This document shows, one piece after another, positions 4,840 through 10,045 of a stretch of DNA of 10,045 bases. The stretch's first letter is position 1; each line of letters starts with the position of its first letter. The notes under the pieces were generated by a model that made no database searches, had not been told where the DNA came from, and was given only the letters and a program-made list of their open reading frames with translations. A program made the position numbers and the translations under genes. The DNA comes from JBGPJM01 sp041485385 (lineage in GTDB: Bacteria; Planctomycetota; Phycisphaerae; Phycisphaerales; UBA1924), in NCBI GenBank assembly GCA_041485385.1, contig JBGPJM010000189.1, forward strand, positions 1 through 10,045, read 5' to 3'.

Positions 4840-6783
4840 CGCGTTCCCCTGCCTGAGCCACCGGCTCACCGGCGCATCCAGGCCGGATCCCTTGCCGGGC
4901 TGGCCGTACCTTCGCGCGATCGACGCGGCAATAAGTCCGAGAAACAGCGGCTGCGGGCGCAGCGGGCGGCTTGTGAGCTCCGGATGGAACTGCCCCCCGA
5001 TGAAATAGGGATGAGTCCCGCTCCCGGCCGGCTCCCCCGCCTGAGGCTGGGGAAGCTCCATGATCTGCATGATCGGCTGCGTGGGGTGCCGCCCGGAGAA
5101 GATCAGCCCCGCCTGCTCCAGCCGATCCACGTACTGCGGATCGACCTCGTAGCGGTGACGGAATCGCTCGCGGACCCGCGTGCACGTGCCCCTGCGCTCC
5201 GAGCCGTACACCGCCGTCGAGTACAGGAAGCTCGCCAGGGTCCCCGGCATGACCTCGACGTCCTGGCCGCCCAGGCGCATCGTCCCGCCCAGCCCCTCGA
5301 TCTTCTTCTGGTCAGGAAGCTCGCTGATCACCGGTTCTGCGCACCCCGGCTTGAACTCCGTCGAGTTCGCCTCGGGCTGCCCGAGCACATTCCTGGCGTA
5401 CTCGATCACCGCCACCTGGAACCCCAGGCAGATCCCCAGGTAGGGAACGCCGTTCTCACGGCAGTACCGCACGCAGCGGATCTTCCCCTCCACTCCCCGG
5501 GCCCCGAACCCGCCGGGGACAATGACCCCGTCGAGCGCCTCCAGGCGGGACCGCACGTTGGCGTCGGTGATGTCGGTGGTCTCGATCCAGTTCAGATCGA
5601 CGTCGCACGAGAGCGCGGCCGCGCAGTGCTCGACGGCCTTGTCGATCGATGCATACGCGTCGCGCAGGCCGGTGTACTTCCCCGTGATCCCGATGGTGAC
5701 CGACCGCGATTGGGGGCGCGTGAGCGCGCCCACGAACCCAGTCCATTCCGCCCGGCTGACGTCCTCCTTCTTGGAGTCGACGCGGTCGTGCAGGTGCAGG
5801 ATCGAGAGGATCTCCCGGTCCAGCCCCTCGGCGCGCATCTCATCGGGGATTGTGTAGATGCTCTCCCGGTCGTGCATCGAGAAGACGCGGCGCATCGGGA
5901 CGTTGGAGAACATCGCGATCTTCTGCATGATCGTGTCGGAGCACGGGTCGGCGGCGCGGCAGGCGATGATGTGCGGCTGGATCCCCGCCTCCATCAGCCG
6001 CTTGATACCGAGCTGGGCCGCCTTGCTCTTCTGCTCGCCGAGCGTCTTGGGCTTGATAATGAACGTAAGGGCGACGAAGCAGACCGAATCGGGCCCTTCC
6101 TCGAACGCCAGCTCGCGGAGCGCCTCGATATAGAACCCGTTCTCGTAGTCCCCCACCGTGCCGCCGACCTCGACGAACACCACGTCGGCGGGGCTCTTCC
6201 CGTCGCCGTGGACGGCCAGCTCGCGGATGCGCCGCTTCACCTCGCCGGTCACGTGAGGGATCATCTGGACATCGCGCCCGAGGTACGCGCCGTGGCGCTC
6301 ACGGTCGAGGATCGTGCTGAAGATCTGGCCCGAGGTGGTGAAGTTCTTGCGGGAGAGGTTCTGGTCCAGCACCCGCTCGTAGGTGCCCAGGTCCATGTCG
6401 CACTCGGTGCCGTCGTCGAGAACGAACACCTCGCCATGCCGGTAGGGGTTGAGCGTCCCCGCGTCGATGTTCAGGTAACCCTCCAGCTTGATCGGGGAGA
6501 TCACCAGCCCCTTGTCCTTGAGCAGCTTGGCCAGGCTGGAGGCGAAAATCCCCTTCCCCAGGCCGCTCATAACGGTGCCGAAGACGGCCACGTACTTGTG
6601 CCGGCCCTTGCGGTACCCATCGGGAATCGGGCTGTAGAACTCGGTGCTGGTGGTCCGGTCCGATGCGCCCGCCAGGAGCCCCTCGCCTGACGTCCTGCCC
6701 GCTGTCGGCACCCCTTCTGATCCGTCTGTCGGGTTGTTCGAGAAGCCTGACGACTGTCGGGGTCGCTCATCCGGATGGGGCAT
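4822..6783 (-). CDS. pyrG: CTP synthase (glutamine-hydrolysing), divergent and N-terminally extended
   Basis: Makes CTP from UTP with ATP and glutamine; a cytoplasmic, normally essential enzyme. From ATG 6783 it has 653 residues, against about 545 in E. coli. Residues 1-62 are a Ser/Gly/Pro-rich extension. The synthetase domain follows: P-loop SGLGKG (73-78), HGEVFVLDDGTECDMDLGTY with the Mg residue D131, then VEVGGTVGD with E205. The class I glutamine amidotransferase domain has PGGFGARGVEG, nucleophile C452 in GICLGFQ, and H600/E602 in QFHPELTS. Unusual positions relative to E. coli: VTGGVVSSLGKG reads VFGTVMSGLGKG, KLDPYINVDPGT reads KLEGYLNIDAGT, and the UTP/CTP-binding KTKPTQ reads KSKAAQ (252-257). 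All catalytic residues I can place are kept, so it is likely active. The start is uncertain: GGGAG lies 14 bases upstream, and codon choice in the extension looks less GC-biased than in the core. Confidence 0.94.
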   Translation of the reverse strand: MPHPDERPRQSSGFSNNPTDGSEGVPTAGRTSGEGLLAGASDRTTSTEFYSPIPDGYRKGRHKYVAVFGTVMSGLGKGIFASSLAKLLKDKGLVISPIKLEGYLNIDAGTLNPYRHGEVFVLDDGTECDMDLGTYERVLDQNLSRKNFTTSGQIFSTILDRERHGAYLGRDVQMIPHVTGEVKRRIRELAVHGDGKSPADVVFVEVGGTVGDYENGFYIEALRELAFEEGPDSVCFVALTFIIKPKTLGEQKSKAAQLGIKRLMEAGIQPHIIACRAADPCSDTIMQKIAMFSNVPMRRVFSMHDRESIYTIPDEMRAEGLDREILSILHLHDRVDSKKEDVSRAEWTGFVGALTRPQSRSVTIGITGKYTGLRDAYASIDKAVEHCAAALSCDVDLNWIETTDITDANVRSRLEALDGVIVPGGFGARGVEGKIRCVRYCRENGVPYLGICLGFQVAVIEYARNVLGQPEANSTEFKPGCAEPVISELPDQKKIEGLGGTMRLGGQDVEVMPGTLASFLYSTAVYGSERRGTCTRVRERFRHRYEVDPQYVDRLEQAGLIFSGRHPTQPIMQIMELPQPQAGEPAGSGTHPYFIGGQFHPELTSRPLRPQPLFLGLIAASIARRYGQPGKGSGLDAPVSRWLRQGNAAHQVV

Positions 6784-6978
6784 AACACATCGTATCGCTC
6801 CCGCGGCGAAACACAAGTTGAGCGACGAAGACCGTTGGGCGCGGCCCTGTGCCGAGGGCGCCTCACGCCCGGCCCATTCGGCGCTCAACGGCCCGTAAAA
6901 GGCCATGGGCCCGGCACCCGGAGGACCTTCCTTCCGGTACACTCCGCATACCTCCCCTGGAACTCGGAGCCCCGTTTC
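6784..6978. other. Divergent intergenic spacer between pyrG and the M1 peptidase genes
   Basis: A 195-base spacer. Apart from the weak pyrG promoter candidate on the minus strand, I find TACACT at about 6941-6946 on the plus strand as a possible -10 box for the peptidase gene, with no recognisable -35. No RNA gene, strong hairpin with T tract or convincing small ORF is visible. Confidence 0.5.
6789..6816 (-). promoter_or_regulatory. Candidate pyrG promoter close to the start codon
   Basis: On the minus strand, TTGTGT (6816-6811, 3/6) and TACGAT (6794-6789, 4/6) are separated by 16 bases. The -10 box ends 5 bases before ATG 6783, so transcription would start about at the AUG. The match is weak and overlaps an alternative reading of the same bases as a ribosome site (GGGAG, 6798-6802). 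Confidence 0.22.
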
Positions 6979-9090
6979 ATGCCGAGAACACGCCATCGTC
7001 CGACGCGTCCGACCCTGATCGCCGTCGGACTCGTCGCCGCATCATTGCTGACGGCCGTCCCGGCCTTCGCTCAGGACACCCAGGATCCGCGGATCGACCC
7101 CACGACCGGGCGGGACGTCTCGGTCTGGCCCCCGGACCGGCTCTTCGATCACCAGCACATGCTGCTGAAGATCGACATCCCGGACATGCACGAGCCGAAG
7201 TTCACCGCGTCCGACACGCTCACGTTGACGCCGATCGGTACGGCTCGGGACTTCATCAAGCTCCGCGCCGGCAAGGGCCTGACGTTCACCTCCATCACCG
7301 TCAACGGCGTTGCCGTGCCGAAGACCGAGACCCCCGCGAGCGGCCCGGGCTTCACCCACAGCGACGGAATCCTGAACATCCGCTTTCCCAAGCCCATCAC
7401 GCCCGGCCAGCGGATCACGCTGGTCATGAACTACGACGGGGAGAAGGCCGGCGGCGGCGGCGCCGGCCTGACGTGGTCCAAGGACGATCCCCGCACTCCC
7501 GAGGAGGACTTCCTTTTCCACTCCCAGGGCCAGCCCGAGTCCAACCACCTCTGGTTCCCCTGCCACGACTTCCCCAACGAGCGGCTCACGACCGAGCTCG
7601 TCGTCACGGCTCCCAAGGACTACCAGGTCGTCTCGAACGGGCGCCTCGTCGAGATCAAGCGGTTCGCCGACGGCTCGGGCCGGCGCACGTTCCATTGGCT
7701 GCAGGACAAGCCGCACACGTACTACCTGGTGGTAATGGTGGTCGGCAAGTTCGACGTCGTGAACGTCGGCGGGCCGGATTCGAAGCGCCCGGGGCTATGG
7801 ATGCCGGTCTACGGGCCCGTCGGAAGAGGCGAGGCCATCCGCGACATCTTCGGCAACACCCCCGAGATGGTCGCGTACTTCGAGAAGCTGTTCGACGAGC
7901 CGTACCCCTGGGACAAATACGCGCAGATCCTGGTCCGCGATTTTGCCGCTGGGGCGATGGAGAACACATCGGCGACGACGTTCCATCCGCAGTTCGCGCA
8001 AGGGCGGCGCGGGAGCGCCGACAGCGTCATCTCGCACGAGCTCTGCCACCAATGGTTCGGCGACCTGGCGGCGTACAAATCGTGGCAGAACCTCTGGCTC
8101 GGCGAGGGGTGGGCGACGATGGGCGAGGCGCTGTGGGCGGAGCACCAGCAGGGGACGGACGGGTACCAGCAGGTGATCCTCAGGGATTTCGGGCGAGAGG
8201 GCGCCAGCCGCGGGTATTTCCCGCGCAGCGGGGGCATGATCTCCAACCGCTACACCGACCCGCAGCAGCGGTTCGGCGGCTCCGACAACGTCTACTCCAA
8301 GGGCGGGTTCTTCCTGCACATGCTGCGGGCTCGCCTGGGCGACGAGGCGTTCTTCAAGGGCTCGGCCCTCTACCTGGACCGGCTGCACCTGGCCTGCGCC
8401 GAGACCGATGATTTCCGCAAGTGCCTGGAGGAGGTCTCCGGCCAGAGCCTCGAGCGGTTCTTCGATCAATGGGCGAGGCGGCCCGGCCACGCCAGGATCG
8501 ACGTGGACCTCGCGTGGGACGATGCAAAGAAGACGTTGAACGTCGTCGTCGAGCAGACACAGAAAATCGACGCGGACAACCCGGCGTATGCCTTCACTCT
8601 TCCGCTCTACCTCGACTACGGCAACGACAAGGGCAAGTACGTCTACCTGAACATCGACACGACGAAGACCGACGCATCGTTCAATCTGGACGCCAAGCCC
8701 GATGACGTGGCGATCGATCCCAACCTCACCGTCCTGGCAAGCAGCAAGATCCGCCAGCCGCTCAGCGCGTGGCTGAACCAGCTCCAGCGCGGCCCCACCC
8801 TCTACGCCCGCGTGCAGGCCGCCGATGCCCTGTCGGAGTTCCCCGACCCGGAGGCGGTCGGCGCGCTCTCCGGCGTGGCGACGAGCGCCGCCGCGAGCGA
8901 CGCCCTCCGGCAGACCGCCTCGGCCTCGCTGGCGGCGATCGGCGCCCGGCACGCCGCCGCGTCGCTGACGCGGTCCATCGTCGCCCTGGTGAACAATCTG
9001 GCCCCGGCCGACCGCGTCTCCGCGGCCACCACCCCGGCCGACCACGCTCCGACGACTGCTCTCCGCGCCGGCGCAGGAGCCATCCGATGA
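6979..9090 (+). CDS. Secreted M1-family zinc aminopeptidase (first of a tandem pair)
   Basis: 703-residue precursor. The N-terminus is a Sec signal peptide: basic residues 2-10, hydrophobic core LIAVGLVAASLLTAVPAF, probable cleavage after AFA (29-31) before QDTQD. A beta-rich N-terminal domain contains HSQGQPESNHLWFPCHDFPNER (positions 181-202). The catalytic domain has the substrate-binding GAMEN motif (325-329) and zinc site H353-E-L-C-H357 with third ligand E376 in LWLGEGWAT, at the canonical 18-residue spacing. Y439 in YSKGG is the likely transition-state tyrosine. All M1 catalytic residues are therefore present. Residues 605-703 are Ala-rich and may form degenerate HEAT-like helices. ATG 6979 has GGAG 9 bases upstream and begins directly with the signal peptide. 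It probably removes N-terminal residues from peptides in the periplasm or outside the cell. Its stop overlaps the next start as ATGA. Confidence 0.95.
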   Translation: MPRTRHRPTRPTLIAVGLVAASLLTAVPAFAQDTQDPRIDPTTGRDVSVWPPDRLFDHQHMLLKIDIPDMHEPKFTASDTLTLTPIGTARDFIKLRAGKGLTFTSITVNGVAVPKTETPASGPGFTHSDGILNIRFPKPITPGQRITLVMNYDGEKAGGGGAGLTWSKDDPRTPEEDFLFHSQGQPESNHLWFPCHDFPNERLTTELVVTAPKDYQVVSNGRLVEIKRFADGSGRRTFHWLQDKPHTYYLVVMVVGKFDVVNVGGPDSKRPGLWMPVYGPVGRGEAIRDIFGNTPEMVAYFEKLFDEPYPWDKYAQILVRDFAAGAMENTSATTFHPQFAQGRRGSADSVISHELCHQWFGDLAAYKSWQNLWLGEGWATMGEALWAEHQQGTDGYQQVILRDFGREGASRGYFPRSGGMISNRYTDPQQRFGGSDNVYSKGGFFLHMLRARLGDEAFFKGSALYLDRLHLACAETDDFRKCLEEVSGQSLERFFDQWARRPGHARIDVDLAWDDAKKTLNVVVEQTQKIDADNPAYAFTLPLYLDYGNDKGKYVYLNIDTTKTDASFNLDAKPDDVAIDPNLTVLASSKIRQPLSAWLNQLQRGPTLYARVQAADALSEFPDPEAVGALSGVATSAAASDALRQTASASLAAIGARHAAASLTRSIVALVNNLAPADRVSAATTPADHAPTTALRAGAGAIR
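7551..7586 (+). repeat. 36-base exact repeat shared with 9692-9727 (tandem M1 paralogs)
   Basis: The two peptidase genes are identical over 36 bases here, encoding WFPCHDFPNER and flanking bases. The surrounding DNA has diverged. It reflects paralogy under strong selection or local gene conversion, not a mobile repeat. Confidence 0.8.
9075..9090 (+). promoter_or_regulatory. Ribosome site and ATGA overlap coupling the two M1 genes
   Basis: AGGAG (9075-9079) lies 7 bases before ATG 9087, which overlaps the TGA (9088-9090) of the upstream peptidase. This is the usual arrangement for translational coupling and fixes the start of the second gene. Confidence 0.85.
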
Positions 9091-10045
9091 GCCCCCGTTC
9101 TCTCTTCGCTCCCGCACTGCTGGCGGTCATCGCGACCGCCGCCGTCGCTGTTGCCCGACCCGACGCTCACTGGTGGGAAGGCGACACCGGCTGCCTGCAC
9201 GCGCGCCTGGAGGCGCTCCCCGCGGACGAGGCGCCCGCGCGGGCGCGCGACGCCGAGTTCGATGCCGCGACGGGCAGATCGCTGCTCAACTACCCCCCGC
9301 ACCGGTTCGTCGATCACCAGAACATGAAGCTGGAGATCACGATCCCGGACATGAACACGCCATCGTTCAGCGCCGTGTGCACACTGACCATCTCTCCGAT
9401 CTCCCGCCCGCTCTCGCAGCTCACCCTCGACGCCGGGCCCGAGCCGAGCATGCATATCGCCGGTGTGACGACCGATGCGGATACGCACCCGAAGACCACG
9501 TTCACGCACGAGGGCGAGTCGCTGGACCTCCGCTTCGACCCGCCAATCCCCGCTGCGGCCAGGGCCAGCATCGTCATCACCTACACGTTGATGGACCCGG
9601 CGGAGGGGATCACCTGGACGCCCGAATCACCAGCGTGGCCCGGGCGGCCCGCGCAGTTGCATTCGCAGGGCCAGCCCCAATCCAACCACTACTGGTTCCC
9701 CTGCCACGACTTCCCCAACGAGCGGCTGGCGACCGAGCTGGTCGTCACGGTCCCAAAGGGGTTCCTGGTCTGTTCCAACGGAGCCTTGGTCGGCCAGACC
9801 CGGGCCGCAGGCGGGACGGGCCTGAGGCCCGGGATCGAGTACGAGACCTTCCACTGGCGTCAGGCCAAGGACCACGTGAACTACCTGGTCAGCATGGTCG
9901 TCGGCAGGTTCGACGTGGTGGACATCGGCTCCTCGGGCCTGCCCATGCCGGTGTATGCGCCGCTGGGCAAGGGTCCGCTGGTGAAGCAGTCGTACGGGCG
10001 CACGCCCGACATGATCAAACTCTTCGGCAGGCTCGTCGATGAGCC
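9087..10045 (+). CDS. Secreted M1-family aminopeptidase paralog (partial, cut by window edge)
   Basis: 319 codons are visible; the rest lies beyond the right edge. The N-terminus is a signal peptide (hydrophobic LFAPALLAVIATAAVAVA, likely cleavage near residue 23 before RPDAHWW). It parallels the upstream gene closely: ATGRSLLNYPPHRFVDHQNM (61-80) matches its DHQHM region, and LHSQGQPQSNHYWFPCHDFP (191-210) then NERLATELVV are nearly identical. A 36-base stretch (9692-9727) is identical to 7551-7586. A tandem duplication is the natural explanation, with strong divergence elsewhere. An extra 25 or so residues between signal peptide and domain are acidic/Ala-rich. GAMEN, HExxH and the third zinc ligand would lie beyond the window, so activity cannot be judged here. 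Confidence 0.93.
   Translation, partial: MSPRSLFAPALLAVIATAAVAVARPDAHWWEGDTGCLHARLEALPADEAPARARDAEFDAATGRSLLNYPPHRFVDHQNMKLEITIPDMNTPSFSAVCTLTISPISRPLSQLTLDAGPEPSMHIAGVTTDADTHPKTTFTHEGESLDLRFDPPIPAAARASIVITYTLMDPAEGITWTPESPAWPGRPAQLHSQGQPQSNHYWFPCHDFPNERLATELVVTVPKGFLVCSNGALVGQTRAAGGTGLRPGIEYETFHWRQAKDHVNYLVSMVVGRFDVVDIGSSGLPMPVYAPLGKGPLVKQSYGRTPDMIKLFGRLVDE

Noticed and set aside
4834..6690. A 618-codon open frame on the plus strand opposite pyrG
   Set aside because: It lies fully antisense to a clear CTP synthase, is Arg/Asp/Leu/His-rich with no recognisable motif, and is a typical by-product of high GC third positions.
7795..9117. A 440-codon open frame on the minus strand opposite the first M1 peptidase
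   Set aside because: Antisense shadow of a gene with complete M1 catalytic motifs; its Arg/Val/Leu-biased composition matches no family.
9173..10042. A 289-codon plus-strand frame at the right edge
   Set aside because: It is a shifted frame of the second M1 peptidase, whose own frame shows a signal peptide and family motifs.
1..10045. Mobile element, prophage, defence island or CRISPR array
   Set aside because: No transposase, integrase, terminal repeats, spacer-repeat pattern or defence-type genes were seen; gene content is mostly core metabolism and secreted peptidases.

Overview
The window reads as a chromosomal stretch from a GC-rich bacterium. Housekeeping enzymes (GcvT, PanC, CTP synthase) sit among PilZ-type proteins, a zinc-ribbon protein and large secreted M1 metallopeptidases. 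This mix, the divergent CTP synthase and the weak, variable Shine-Dalgarno signals fit a planctomycete-like lineage (Phycisphaerae is my best guess). That placement is inference from gene style only. No rRNA, tRNA, CRISPR, phage, transposase or other mobile element was seen.

Layout. (1) Positions 1-3235, minus strand, read right to left: a degenerate PilZ-like gene, panC, a canonical PilZ gene and gcvT (C-terminal tip cut by the window edge). The genes are co-directional, with gaps of about 45, 178 and 68 bases, so they may form one or two transcription units. (2) 3236-3459: divergent spacer with two hairpins in the leader of the degenerate PilZ gene. (3) 3460-4377, plus strand: a GT-A fold glycosyltransferase whose 3' end overlaps a convergent small zinc-ribbon gene (4340-4702, minus). 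(4) 4822-6783, minus strand: an unusual, N-terminally extended CTP synthase. (5) 6784-6978: divergent spacer. (6) 6979-10045, plus strand: two tandem, translationally coupled, signal-peptide-bearing M1 peptidases; the second runs off the right edge.

How they fit together. GcvT makes 5,10-methylene-tetrahydrofolate, the one-carbon donor used by PanB one step before pantoate enters the PanC reaction, so the gcvT/panC neighbourhood is metabolically sensible although panB is not in the window. The two PilZ paralogs around panC align without gaps over about 89 residues, but only one keeps the c-di-GMP-binding signature. The M1 pair probably degrades peptides outside the cytoplasm.

The points most worth a second look are: a 14-codon almost pure glycine tract with a G-quadruplex-like coding strand and a nine-base homopolymer inside gcvT; the canonical/degenerate PilZ pair flanking panC; a CTP synthase with substitutions in motifs that are nearly invariant in the classical family; and two genes whose -10-like boxes lie exactly 9 bases before the start codon, suggesting leaderless transcripts. 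I did not find a convincing new multi-gene system such as a defence or mobile module.
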